A stretch of 64,000 nt of DNA, taken from assembly GCA_021234155.1 (NCBI GenBank), contig JAJEKV010000046.1, positions 1,974,298-2,038,297 of the forward strand, read 5' to 3'. Below the pieces are notes generated by a model. That model saw only the letters and a program-made list of their open reading frames with translations. It made no database searches and had not been told where the DNA came from. The DNA is from Isoetes taiwanensis (lineage: Eukaryota; Streptophyta; Lycopodiopsida; Isoetales; Isoetaceae). The position numbers were made by a program, and so were the translations under genes. The first letter of the stretch is position 1, and every line of letters begins with the position of its first letter. This document shows positions 11,492 to 21,921 of this stretch, piece after piece.

Positions 11492-13192
11492 ATGGAGAGT
11501 ACTGGCACCTTGAATGCATTTGAGTGGAAGTTTATTCCCCGCTTCACCGGGAAGAACTTCATGCTTTGGAAATGGCGGATCCAGATGATCCTGGAGGATA
11601 AGGGACTCTGGGAAGTTGTGAATTCGGGAGCGGGAGCTACCATTGCTGCGTCTAGTGTTACTGAAAGTGTTGACACTGAGGGAGATGCAACCATTGAAGT
11701 TATGTTGAATGAATCGACCTTCGACTTTGCTGAGAAAGATCGAAAAGCTCGATTAGTCATTTGTTCCAGCTTGGATGATGCACCCGCACGGTTGGTCAGG
11801 GGCGCTTCGTCTGCTAATGCCATTTGGCGAGTGTTGATGAATCACTACGCTTCAGATTTAGCAGGAAATCGTCTTGCACTGCGGAAAAGACTCTATAGTC
11901 TTCATTTGGCTGAAGGTGGAGATTTTCATGAGCATGCATGCATCATGAGGGAAATGCTTGATGAATTACAAGCAACTGGAATCGATATCACTGAGGATGA
12001 GAAGGTTAGTATGCTGTTGAATAGTTTACCTTCTACTTTTGAGGGTGTGGTCGTCAATATGGAAGGAAGGCTGTCAGAGTATACCTTTGACAAGGCCTTT
12101 GAGCGACTCAAAGCTGAAGTACTTCGGCAAGCACAGAACAAATCTCATCTTGTGACAGACACGTTGATGTTCAGTGAGGCTAAAACCAAGAAAGGAGAGA
12201 AGACTGGGGGACGAAAATCTAAGTTTGATAAGTCCAAAGCAACCTGTTTTAGGTGTCAGCAGATCGGGCATCTGGCAAGAGATTGCCGAGCTCCTGCACC
12301 CGTTCAACCACCTCCAAAGGAACATGTAGCGATTGCAGATGAAGAAAAGCATGTTAAAGTGTCTGAAGAAGCGCAAAATTGCATTGCTGAAGAAGATGGA
12401 GATGATCTTGGTGAGTTCTTATTCGTTGCTTTAGAAGCTATGGAAGGGAATCCTAGCTCTGTGTGGTATGTGGATTCTGGAGCCACAAGCCATATGACTT
12501 CCAAAAGGGATGTTCTTTCACATTACCAGCCGCTTGCATGCCCAAGAGTGATTCGAATGGGGGACCACCATATCCAAGAAGCTATTGGGATAGGTATTGT
12601 TAAGATTCCTTTTGAAAATTCTGTTAACATTTTTAGGGATGTTCTGCATGTGCCTGGTTTGCAGAAGAACCTCCTGTCAGTAAGCAGGTTAACTGACATA
12701 GGCCATGAGATCAAGTTTTCAACTTCCAGTTGTGAAGTATTAAGCCGAGATGGGCAGATGCTGATTCAAGCTATCAGAAAGGGAAATCTGTATGAGATAC
12801 TTGGAGTGCCTAAAGTAATTGAGGAGGTATACTATGCAGGAGAACCACCTTCTGAGCAAACCTTGTGGCATTACAGACTTGGTCACATAGCCCCCTTTCG
12901 AATGGAGTTTCTAGTCAAGCAAGGGCTTGTCAAGATTGGAAAGATATCAAGCAGACCTTGCAATATTTGCCTTCAATGCAAAATAACTAGGGGAAGATTT
13001 CCAGTCTCCAACTCTCATGCAATTCAAAGGCTTGCTTTGCTGCACACTGATCTTTGTGGACCAATTAATCCAGCAACTCCTGCAGGATCAAGGTATTTTC
13101 TGGTATTCTTGGATGATTTTTCTCGAAAGGTCTTTGTGTACTTACTCAAAAATAAAAGTCAGAGTTTTGAGCATTTCTGCATATTTAAGTAG
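11492..13192 (+). CDS. copia gag-protease-integrase (N-terminal part of polyprotein)
   Basis: 566 codons from ATG 11492 to a premature TAG at 13190. Residues 1-240 are Gag, with the copia-type start around FTGKNFMLWKWRIQM. A CCHC zinc knuckle (CFRCQQIGHLARDC) lies at about residues 252-265 and packages RNA. The aspartic protease motif DSGA is at about 328-331, within WYVDSGATSHM. The integrase HHCC zinc domain follows, with His near 460 and CNICLQC near 490, and then the first catalytic Asp (LHTDLCGP, near 520). The stop falls inside the integrase core, and a further shift near 13230 leads into the next frame. All domains are in normal copia order. Confidence 0.93.
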   Translation: MESTGTLNAFEWKFIPRFTGKNFMLWKWRIQMILEDKGLWEVVNSGAGATIAASSVTESVDTEGDATIEVMLNESTFDFAEKDRKARLVICSSLDDAPARLVRGASSANAIWRVLMNHYASDLAGNRLALRKRLYSLHLAEGGDFHEHACIMREMLDELQATGIDITEDEKVSMLLNSLPSTFEGVVVNMEGRLSEYTFDKAFERLKAEVLRQAQNKSHLVTDTLMFSEAKTKKGEKTGGRKSKFDKSKATCFRCQQIGHLARDCRAPAPVQPPPKEHVAIADEEKHVKVSEEAQNCIAEEDGDDLGEFLFVALEAMEGNPSSVWYVDSGATSHMTSKRDVLSHYQPLACPRVIRMGDHHIQEAIGIGIVKIPFENSVNIFRDVLHVPGLQKNLLSVSRLTDIGHEIKFSTSSCEVLSRDGQMLIQAIRKGNLYEILGVPKVIEEVYYAGEPPSEQTLWHYRLGHIAPFRMEFLVKQGLVKIGKISSRPCNICLQCKITRGRFPVSNSHAIQRLALLHTDLCGPINPATPAGSRYFLVFLDDFSRKVFVYLLKNKSQSFEHFCIFK

Positions 13193-13196
13193 TTGA

Positions 13197-14255
13197 TTGA
13201 AAAGGGGACAAAGAAATCAAATCTTATCTTTAAGATCTGATAATGGAGGAGAATTCTGTTCTAAAACTTTTGATGAGTTTTGCATGATGCATGGGATTGA
13301 ACATCAGCTTACTGCACCCTATACAAGTGAGCAGAATGGCAGAGCAGAAAGGGTTAACAGAACTCTTATAGAAATGGCTCGCACATTGTTGCTCAGCATG
13401 AAAGTACCAGCTTGCTATTGGGGAGAAGCTATAACAACTGCAGCCTACTTGGTAAATAGAGCCCCACATGCCAAGCTCGATTTCAAAGTCCCTGAAGAAA
13501 TCTGGTCTGGTAAATCTCCTACTTTTAATCAATTAAAGGTTTTTGGATGCAAAGCTTTTGTAAGAATAAATGTTGGAAGTTCCAAATTAGGCAGTCAGGC
13601 AAAACCATGCATGTTTATTGGCTATTGCAGTAACAGAAAAGCTTATAGGTTCATTGATCTTGACACAAAGAAGTTGGTGATTAGTTGTCATGCTGAGTTC
13701 AATGAGTATGAGAATTGTTTCTCTCAAGCCAAGCCACAAGCATCCACTTTTGTCATTCTTGCAGACTCAGATATGCCACAGAAGAATTTGACCACCTCAA
13801 CATCCCATTTGGAACATGCACATGATGCAGGAAATGATACAATTGATGGAGGAAATACTGTAAGTAATACTTCTGATGATACTGATGGTACAGAGACAAT
13901 TGATGGAGGAAATACTGTAAGTAATACTTCTGATGATACTGATGGTATAGAGGATAGTGAGATTACAGGAGATGCAGATGAACACCTTGATGCAGTAAGA
14001 CCGGTAAGAATTAGAAGGCTTCCAAGCTGGTTGCAGGACTATGTTTTCACCACCACAGATCATGTTATTGAGCCCCAAAGCTATCTTGAAGCTGTCAACA
14101 GTCATGAAAAAGACCAATGGATTGCTGCTATGCAACTTGAGCTTGCATCTATCCAAGAAGCTGGAACATGGTCCTTGGTTGAAAAACCAGTCAATAGGAG
14201 CATCATTGGCTCAAAATGGGTATTTAAGATCAAATCTGAGAGTGATGGCGATTGA
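13197..14255 (+). CDS. copia integrase C-terminal half and start of reverse transcriptase
   Basis: This frame contains the rest of the integrase core: RSDNGGEF with the second catalytic Asp, then EQNGRAERVNRT with the catalytic Glu. It continues with the GKSPTFNQLKVFGCKAFVR-type C-terminal domain, an acidic linker, and the RT entry (EKDQWIAAMQLEL, then GSKWVFKIK). The ATG at 13197 is only the first Met of the frame, not a true start; in the family this is one polyprotein with the preceding ORF. Homology begins near 13230. The frame ends at a TGA produced by a nearby single-base shift. Confidence 0.9.
   Translation: MKRGQRNQILSLRSDNGGEFCSKTFDEFCMMHGIEHQLTAPYTSEQNGRAERVNRTLIEMARTLLLSMKVPACYWGEAITTAAYLVNRAPHAKLDFKVPEEIWSGKSPTFNQLKVFGCKAFVRINVGSSKLGSQAKPCMFIGYCSNRKAYRFIDLDTKKLVISCHAEFNEYENCFSQAKPQASTFVILADSDMPQKNLTTSTSHLEHAHDAGNDTIDGGNTVSNTSDDTDGTETIDGGNTVSNTSDDTDGIEDSEITGDADEHLDAVRPVRIRRLPSWLQDYVFTTTDHVIEPQSYLEAVNSHEKDQWIAAMQLELASIQEAGTWSLVEKPVNRSIIGSKWVFKIKSESDGD
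13839..13952 (+). repeat. 57-bp in-frame tandem duplication in the integrase-RT linker
   Basis: Two copies of 57 bp (13839-13895 and 13896-13952) encode a 19-residue acidic unit, TIDGGNTVSNTSDDTDG plus two residues. They are identical apart from one codon. Because 57 is a multiple of three the frame is kept. The linker between integrase and RT tolerates length change. Confidence 0.93.
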
Positions 14256-14294
14256 TCGATTCAAAGCAAGATTAGTGGCGGAGGATTTTCACAA

Positions 14295-15065
14295 GTGTAT
14301 GGTGTGGATTACAATGAACTTTTTGCACCTGTTGTAAAGTTAACCTCTACGAGGACTATCTTGGCTTATGCATGTCAGCAATCTTATTTTATTCATCAAA
14401 TGGATGTGACTAATGCTTTTTTGCATGGGGAACTTGAAGAAGAACTCTATTTGGAGCAGCCAGAAGGATTCATGCAGGGATCAAACTTGGTCTGCAGGTT
14501 ACATAAAGCAATATATGGACTTAAGCAAGCATCTCGGACTTGGTACTCCAAGTTAAATCTTGTACTTCTCCAGCTTGGTTTTCAAGTAAGTGCAAATGAT
14601 CCTAGTGTATACTTTCGGTTCATCCCATTTCCACTTTTTGTCCTATGTTATGTCGATGATTTGATAATCATAGCAGCCCGAGAAGATGAGCTGACATCAA
14701 TCAAAGATCAGCTTCATAAATAGTTCAGAATGAAAGACTTAGGGATGATTCACCATTTTCTTGGAATTCAAATCAACTATGACAGGGAAAAAGGGCAGAT
14801 GTTTTTGCACCAGGAGAAGTACTTGACTGATCTGTTGCACAGGTTAGATATGCAAAATTGCAATATGGTTGGAACTCCACTGGAGTATGGGGTAAGATTG
14901 AGCACAAAAGATGATCCATGTTCTTCTAATCTTTCCTATATTTACAAACAGTACAGAAACATTTTGGGGACCTTAAACTTTGCCGCAGTGGCTACTCGGC
15001 CTGATCTGTCTTTAGCATTATCCAAACTCAGTCAGTTTGCAAATGATCCCAAGCATAGCCAATGA
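14295..15065 (+). CDS. copia reverse transcriptase, interrupted by one stop
   Basis: One frame with an in-frame TAG at 14721-14723. Before the stop: YNELFAPVVK, the catalytic-site Asp block MDVTNAFLHGELEEELY, LHKAIYGLKQASRTWY, and the catalytic YVDD (in LCYVDDLIII). After the stop: MKDLGMIHHFLGIQI and the connection region ending TRPDLSLALSKLSQF. These are the diagnostic copia RT blocks in order. Upstream, IDRFKARLVAE lies in a different frame (about 14250-14280), so two small shifts precede this segment. The frame is lost at the 19-bp duplication at 15042. Confidence 0.92.
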
Positions 15066-15471
15066 TCCCAAGCATAGCCACTGTTGTTCCTTAAAGAGAT
15101 GTTTGAGATACATTACAGGAACTTCAAACTTTGGGATCGCTTTTAAAGCTGGAGGTCACAGAGAAATAGTTGGATATACAGACTCGGATTGGGCAGGGGA
15201 TGAGGACAGAAAATCCACCTCTGGATATGCTTTTACCTTTGCAGGAGGAATCATAAGTTGGAGCAGCTCAAAACAGAAATGTATTGCATTGTCAACCACT
15301 GAAGCCGAGTTTTATGCAATTGCACATGGTTGCAATGAGGCAGTTTGGTTACAAAGGCTAGCAATTGAATTGCACATCCACAAGGACACAGGTATGACCT
15401 TGATGGTGGACAATCGGGGAGCTATGAAGGTCTCATATGATCCGAAAGCACAAGAGGATGAAGCACATTGA
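15037..15471 (+). CDS. copia RNase H domain
   Basis: It contains the copia RNase H signatures TDSDWAGDEDRKSTSGYAF, SWSSSKQKCIALSTTEAEF and a VDNRGAM block. These remove the RNA strand after reverse transcription. The real coding enters after the 19-bp duplication, so the ATG at 15037 is not meaningful. Near 15440 the frame shifts again: the usual His-Ile-Asp-Ile-Lys block and the C-terminal DAMTKALG word (15556-15580) lie in other frames. Confidence 0.9.
   Translation: MQMIPSIANDPKHSHCCSLKRCLRYITGTSNFGIAFKAGGHREIVGYTDSDWAGDEDRKSTSGYAFTFAGGIISWSSSKQKCIALSTTEAEFYAIAHGCNEAVWLQRLAIELHIHKDTGMTLMVDNRGAMKVSYDPKAQEDEAH
15042..15079 (+). repeat. 19-bp tandem duplication causing a frameshift
   Basis: A 19-bp word starting AATGATCCCAAGCATAGCC occurs at 15042-15060 and again at 15061-15079. 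Nineteen is not a multiple of three, and the +1 shift it causes is exactly the change between the RT frame and the following RNase H frame. Confidence 0.95.
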
Positions 15472-15635
15472 CATAAAATTCCATTACATCGAGGGACATC
15501 TTAGGGCGGGGCACTCTAAAATTACTTTATTGTCCTCACAGAGAAATGATTGTTGACGCCATGACAAAGGCCTTGGGAAGCATCAAGTTTTGTAAGTTTC
15601 TTGAGATGGCGAGGGGATTAAAAAGGCAAACACTT

Positions 15636-15644
15636 AAGTGGGGG
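15636..15644 (+). promoter_or_regulatory. polypurine tract of copia element 1
   Basis: AAGTGGGGG directly abuts the TG of the 3' LTR. It is the expected plus-strand DNA primer in the expected place. Confidence 0.85.
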
Positions 15645-15885
15645 TGTTGAAAAATATATTAAGTGTTTCTATTTAAAGTTGTTTCTATTTCTGTTTATCC
15701 TTAAGTTATGCATTATATATTGGAAAATCTGATCAGACGGTTGAGCATATTGTGGCAACATTAGCTCCTTGATTATGAGCTAAACTTGCTGAAGATGATG
15801 TATTTAAGGTTGAAGCCTGGATCAATGAAATCACTGAGTTCTGATCATATCGTGTTCTTCCTGTGTTACATTGTATGTTTTAACA
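15645..15885 (+). repeat. 3' LTR of copia element 1
   Basis: 241 bp, TG..CA, nearly identical to the 5' LTR (2-bp insertion in the A-run after TGTTG, one substitution). It is followed by AGGCG, the second copy of the target duplication. Confidence 0.95.
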
Positions 15886-16060
15886 AGGCGGATAGGCTAA
15901 AGATAACCCCTCTATATGCGTATGAGCTAGACATGCCCCCCAATTGTGTTTCTGGAGTTATAATGGCCTACACGTGCATAGGTCAAATATCTCGAGCCTG
16001 TATGCGTATAGGATAAAGATGTTTAGCCTATGCGCGTATAGGCTCCTGCATGGGCAACTT
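15886..16060. repeat. dispersed repeat with GCCTATGCGCGTATAGGC motif
   Basis: The copia element sits inside a stretch with recurring near-palindromic words such as GCCTATGCGCGTATAGGC (16026-16043), CCTGTATGCGTATAGG and CCTACACGTGCATAGG. The part interrupted on the left is 11102-11155. A second locus with the same words is at 22620-22810. This is a repeat family of unknown type. Confidence 0.55.
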
Positions 16061-17780
16061 AAGAATTTTGGCCACACGCTCCTTGACATTACCTTGACAT
16101 GTTAGCATTACCTTGACATGTTACTGTAACCTCCTTTATCGATAAACAAACATGAAAAAACCAAGGATATTACATATGCTATAAAAGCATATTCATTTCG
16201 TGCATGCCTGTCACGAGGCGCTAAGCGCCACCTCTCCGCCTTCGCTCTTCTGCTCCTGAAAGTCATCTACCTTCTCTATATAAGAATCTGCATAGAGCCT
16301 GTGAAGATATCTGCAATAGGGTACATGTTCTAGTTTCTTTGTTTTTTCTGAAAAAGGTTAAATTATATGGCCTATCACAAGGCCTCTAAAAAATAACTTT
16401 TATTAGTTTTTTGCAGCAATTTTTGCATGGAACCACTATAATAAAATAATATCATTTTGTGGGTTAATATGTTGAATAACTATGAATGGTTATCTATAGT
16501 GGCTTATTCTTATGATTTGTTGTTTTAGTTTTTTACCACAGTTTATAACTATGGTATTTTTATGGTAGTTAAGTAATTAGTTTAATATATGGTTTTAGTA
16601 GTGTTGCGGGTTAAAAAACTAGCAATAGTTTTTGTTTTGATTGTTTGTGCAGCCTCTGGTGGTTGCACAATAAAGTTGTTCATATCTTTTTTATATAAAC
16701 CAATATTGTTCCATATAATAAATTATTTTTATCAAAATAGTAGGTGCTTGCGTATTTTAACATTTTTGATATATTAGGACAATTGTAGTGTTTTGTCTAA
16801 TAAACCATGTGAGTGGCTATTTAGTGCATATAAAGACTGCCCAAGGATTTGAACCTTGGTATTTCCAATTGACACATCTCTGTACAAATTATATATCATC
16901 ATTAAACTCTGGACCGATTAATTAACCCATCCCCATACAAACTATATGTCATCATTAAGCTCTGGATTCTCATCCCTGCACAAAATTAAAGAACACACTA
17001 TAGTTACTAAAACGTAAAACTATTGATCGCCAAGCCATCAATTAGATATAACCACATAAAAGGCGTTCAATAAAAGTATGAAGCAACTACAATAGAATGA
17101 ATGAACGAGAGTCTCTATGGTCTACTGCAAAAGGATAAGAATAGAATAGAAGCTCCAAAACATAGAAAACAAAAGACCTCACATTGCAAGCCCGCATACA
17201 TGCTGATGATGCAAATCTAGTGCTCCCTTGCTGATGATGCAAATCTAGTGCTCCCTTGCTCCCTTGCAAATGAAGGCTTTAGGGAAAACAACAAATGCAA
17301 GGGAAATGATTATAGCTGGCTTTGGTTTAAGTTTACAATTCAAGATCATGACTCGAGGCATTTGCAATAGCAGATACATAGAAGATATATAAATAAAGCA
17401 AATAGCAGCCCAAAAATGATGTAGCTTTTGCCCAGGTTAGAAAATCGTTACGGATCCAGAGGAAAGCCAGTAAAGTAGAAAACCTGTCCCATGCAGACGA
17501 TGCCAAGAATTTTCTTTCCGCACTAGAAGAGTCTTTGCAGTATGCCCCCCATGTGACCTACCACATTATATGATCCAACATCACTTAATTCTGAAGACTG
17601 CATGCTAGACACTTAATTCTGAAAATTGCATGCTAGAAGTTCCAGCAACCTACCAACAACATACAAAGAGAAGACCAATGGAGCATCAAGCTATGTCACT
17701 CTACTGCAAGACTATAAAGCATAAATTAATGATGAATGCAGCAAGAAATTAAATAAGAAAAAAGATTACATAAATGCTAT
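16061..17780. other. AT-rich non-coding stretch
   Basis: No coding region supported. A T-arm-like CCAAGGTTCAAATCCTTGG (minus strand, about 16845-16863) has no clear A box. A 32-bp tandem pair (GCTGATGATGCAAATCTAGT...) lies at 17211-17260. Confidence 0.4.
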
Positions 17781-17805
17781 TTGCACAAGCAAATCATGAA
17801 CTCAA

Positions 17806-18300
17806 ACGATTACCTCGCTTCCTCGCCATTATCCTTATAACGAACTACAAACACCTTATGATAAAATCTGCAAATCCAGCAGCCTTGCAAGATTTGAGCT
17901 TCTGCATGCATTTGTGCAATACGAAGAAAATGAGGTAAGAAATATAACATCGTAAACAAGATGAAGCTTCTAAACATCCAATGCTCTGATGGCAAAGTTA
18001 TAAGTTCCCTGTCAAAAACGACTTACCTAAAGCTGTTTAGCTATGGTTAACGTAGCACAAATAGACCCATGATGAAGAATTTGAACATTTGTTACTCCAT
18101 CGTTGATCGCCAAGCAACCTTTGGAAAAAATCTCTGTAAAACAACGGAGAGCAAGAAGTTCAGCGAAAATAACCCGAGAACAAAACCAAAATAGATTAAA
18201 AAAAACTTTACGTTTTTGAAATGAGCAAGCTTCAACCCCACTTTCTCTAGATATTATGTCTGTAGAAGACATGGTAAAGAGATATTTCAGAAAGCATTGC
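17806..18300 (-). other. exon-like pieces of uncertain meaning
   Basis: On the minus strand a frame starting MSSTDIISRESGVEACSFQK (ATG near 18271) meets a GTAAAG donor. An acceptor after TTTTACAG (near 18132) then continues the same frame, ending in ...AKQL and a TAG that directly precedes a perfect GTAAGT donor. A further acceptor (ATGCATGCAG) and GTAATC donor bracket 17815-17899. The splice signals are good but the protein is not recognised and the chain breaks at the TAG. It could be a non-coding RNA or a decayed gene upstream of the 10921-11034 exon. Confidence 0.3.
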
Positions 18301-18329
18301 CGGACTTCGGCGGCGTACAGATATAACAA

Positions 18330-20870
18330 AATCGGCCCTATTAGGGTTTAATCCATGTGGATAACCTCTCCCGTTATTCACCCCATGCTCATATAATTTT
18401 CAAATATTGTAAGCAATTTAAGTGAGTATTGTACGTATTTATGCTGCATGCCATACTTACACATGACCCAAACGGATTTAGCTTCTGTGTATTGCCCATT
18501 TGCTTGTCGGATTTAGCTTCCATGTATTTCTCTTTTGCTTGCTGTGTCTTTTTGGGGGTGCTGTCGCTCTGAAAAAAGGGATCCAGCACCAGCGGCCAAA
18601 TCCGACAGCAGCGACTAAGCGGACCCTCTGCAGAAACTCTGATTCAGTTGTTTTCCTTGCCGATGATATTCCTTCCCAAGATCTGAGTTCATAAGATGAT
18701 TGTTCAGGCGGAGTTTGCCTAGGAAATATTAAGCTGCCCGTTTGTGCAAAGCAAGTTGAGAAGCCTTGAGCATTGGATTGGAACTGGGGTTCGATTCCCC
18801 AGGCTCATGTCATATTGGAATGCTCATGTCATATTGGAATGCTGATGCTAAGTTTGAGTTGTGCAGTACTGTATTGTATTAGTATGACACTATATTGTAT
18901 AGATGATACACCAGTATGCTTCTATACTATCTTAACCTATGGTGTCTGATCTTCAGCCCCCCCCCCCTTAAAAATTGGGTCAAGAGGGGCCAGTTTGACT
19001 CCAGAAAGATTGCTGATGGGTGAACAGGATGTGTGAAGAGGGAATATCCTAGGAATTGTGCCACCATGGCACCATCTAAGGGTCACGAAAAAATAATACA
19101 CGCTTTAGCATAGATAACACGCATAATAGCACTTAACCTAGATGGCATGACCTTCCACTCACTTTTTCTGTGGGCAAAAAGTGCAAAGTTTGTTGCAAAT
19201 TTTTGGACTTGCATCCAAAAAATTCAAAAGAAGAAGGAATACATACTGGCCATCAATCAAAGAGATTTGGAACCAAGGCTACTAAAGTCAACATAAACCT
19301 GCCCTAGCTCTACTAGCGAAATGCCAGTCTTGGCAATAATGTCAATATCGACATGGAATCATGCAAACGAGCAATTTATGAGGTGGTATCAAGATATTAG
19401 CTGAAATGTAAGTGATATGCCCATAATTATGCAGGTCACATTAACCCTAAGCATAATATATGCATGCATATGAGATTATCTTTCAACTCCAAATCAATGA
19501 AACCTTTCAAAGATAATACCACTTCAATATGAGATGGACATATATCTTGACAAAGAGATCGTATTATATGCTAGCTTTGCACTTCTATTGAACCTGTAGA
19601 TGCCCCCATTAGCGGTATTAGGAGCTATAATATTACATTGATATTGCGCGTGCATATGTCCTCTTAGGGGCACTATGTACATGTGATTGCATGACCTTTC
19701 GTTACCCCTGGCTTGCCGATTTGCCCTGCTTGCGAGTTGCAACTTGGTGTTGTAATTCTTTTTCCATTTACCCCTCAGTTATCAAGTTGCCCATTGATCC
19801 TTGCTGAGTTGTTCCCCTGGTTGCCAATGTGTTGAAATTCATAGGTGATTATGGTTTGCCAAGATAGCAACCAAAAAAAAAAAAAACCAGAACAGTGCCA
19901 AGATCATTTGATTGAGGTCCAAATAGGAGATACAGGTATTCAGACCTCAGATTCCAAAGTGTACAATGCAAAGACAATTATACAAATATGAGGATGTATT
20001 GTGTTTGTAGATAAGAGGGGCTTCACAAATACAACCACTCCTTTATTGCTTGCTCTCTCTTTTAACACTAATTTTTCCAACAGAGGAGCGGCTGGTTAGG
20101 CAAGATCAACTTAGCATAGAGCGCTCATATGTGGGCATTAAAAAACAAGCATCATACTATATGACTATAATGTTTTTGTCAAAATCATTTTCGTACATAA
20201 GATAATACTATCTTCAAACAACAAGATACTAACAAGATTAGATACAACCACTTGGTGTAAGAGCCACCATTTTGCTTGATAATGGTTTATAATATTTGAG
20301 TTCGGACAATTCCATGAGGGGTCTACTAAGAATTCTTGTGTCAAATTTGTATGAATGTCTTTAAATATTTATTTTCTAGCATTTAAGGTATTAGCATGAG
20401 GTACATTCGTATGAGACATTCGTTGATTGGCTGGGACAATTGGATTAGATTTTAGAACAATCTCAAGGGTCACAGGGTGCAACACATGGAAGTACAAAAA
20501 TGGTGTATGTTATCTATGAATATGGCTTTTTGATAATGGTTGGGCTAAGATTTCCTCATATGTATGGTTGGGAATAATTGCAATACATCCTCTTTATAGA
20601 TGAACAAAAATGAGAAGCATCTTTTAGACTAAGGTGCCAAGGCACCATGTTTTGCCACACTGCCATGGATTGAGACCTTTGTTGAGACCTTTTATTGGAT
20701 TGAGACCATTGAGATATGATTAGATCTATTTCCAAATGGTTTAATATCTCTCTATTTAGAAAGTTATGCTTCCCCAATTGATGTATTTGTTTGCCCGTGA
20801 TTTAATGGGCTCGGGTTTAATATTCCTCTTTTTTATTGGCAAAGATCCACCCATTTAAGGCTTTTATTTG
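18330..20870. other. non-coding stretch
   Basis: No supported gene. A T-arm-like hairpin CTGGGGTTCGATTCCCCAG occurs on the plus strand near 18783-18802 without a complete tRNA around it. A C-run lies near 18957-18968 and a poly(A) run near 19873-19885. Confidence 0.4.
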
Positions 20871-21152
20871 AGGTGCGCCCTGGACTACCTCCGTCGGATC
20901 CATCTATACTACGACCGTCGTCGGATCCATCCATACTACGGCCCAAAACTCATTTGAGGTGCGCCTAGGACTACCTCGATCATTGGATTTGTTCATCCTA
21001 CGACCCAGATCATATGCTAGGTCCTTTGGGCGCCTCTTGTTTCGATTATGGTCATTTATGATTGGAAGCGCCTATGATTTTAAAATATACAATACAGGTT
21101 TGCCTAAGGTTTTAGTTTTTAGAATATGAAATACGGAGACTCGGGCCTCTAT

Positions 21153-21214
21153 CAAAATAGTTTAATATCGTAATAAGAATGTTCAAAATAGTTTAATATC
21201 GTAATAAGAATGTT
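21153..21214. repeat. 31-bp perfect tandem duplication
   Basis: The unit beginning CAAAATAGTTTAATATCG occurs twice without change (21153-21183 and 21184-21214). Perfect identity implies a recent event. Confidence 0.92.
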
Positions 21215-21830
21215 CTAAACAATGCAGTCAGCGAGCTATCATGTTTATGTTTTCTCTTGAATCTATTATTTTTATTATAATAACCTATTTAATTGTTTTA
21301 GGAGTATGGTCTATGGTCTTATGAATTATTATTTATGCATCCATATCAAATCCCCTTGAAACCCCTTGTTATTGTGCTACATCTTGCAAATATGTCAAAA
21401 GACAAATCCACAACCATCAGATCTCACATATGCTCAATATGCCCTAAGATGCCAAAGCTCACTCTATATTAATGAATTGCTCACATAGCATAAGCAATCA
21501 AAAAAACAACTCAATCTGAAAAAAAGCCTTCTAACTAGCTAGGGCAGAGCACCAATACATGTCTTAATCCCCTACCAATAGACGGCATTGATGGTGGGCT
21601 GTTGTCCATGTTGCTTGCTCCTTGTCCAATATCATCAATCACCCGTCGAGGCAGAGTAGTGGAACTTATAATAAGCATTAAAGTGATGGTCTTGAATGCT
21701 GGTGATTGTGCTATTGGATGTAAATGAGTATATCCTTGTCCTCTTTCCTTTGTGCTTTTTGGGCTTCTATGCCCCTTTTGTTGTTTGCATCCCATGGCCA
21801 ATTTGGTCTCTGTGGACCGTTTCTTTCTTT

Positions 21831-21833
<3 letters not shown>

Positions 21834-21919
<86 letters not shown>
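21834..21919. repeat. (CT)n microsatellite, about 43 units
   Basis: An 86-bp uninterrupted TC dinucleotide tract. The long open frames over it on both strands are artefacts of the repeat. Polypurine-polypyrimidine tracts of this length can form triplex DNA and slip easily. Confidence 0.98.

Positions 21920-21921
<2 letters not shown>

Larger units (their letters stand above)
11156..15885 (+). mobile_element. Ty1/copia LTR retrotransposon 1, complete but with a broken pol
   Basis: A 4,730-bp element: 5' LTR, primer-binding site, gag-pol in copia order (gag, protease, integrase, reverse transcriptase, RNase H), polypurine tract, 3' LTR, and a 5-bp AGGCG target duplication. The LTRs differ only by a 2-bp indel near the start and one T/C change, so insertion was recent. 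The reading frame is nevertheless interrupted several times: a TAG at 13190, shifts near 13230, 14250, 14280, 15061 and 15440, and a TAG at 14721. The present copy could not make its own polymerase as written. It may have moved in trans, or some breaks may be assembly indels. Confidence 0.95.

Noticed and set aside
16844-16866. T-arm-like CCAAGGTTCAAATCCTTGG on the minus strand
   Set aside because: No A box at the right distance; kept only as a mention in the non-coding entry.
18762-18806. T-arm-like CTGGGGTTCGATTCCCCAG, possible tRNA gene
   Set aside because: The rest of the cloverleaf (A box, anticodon arm, acceptor stem) could not be found around it.
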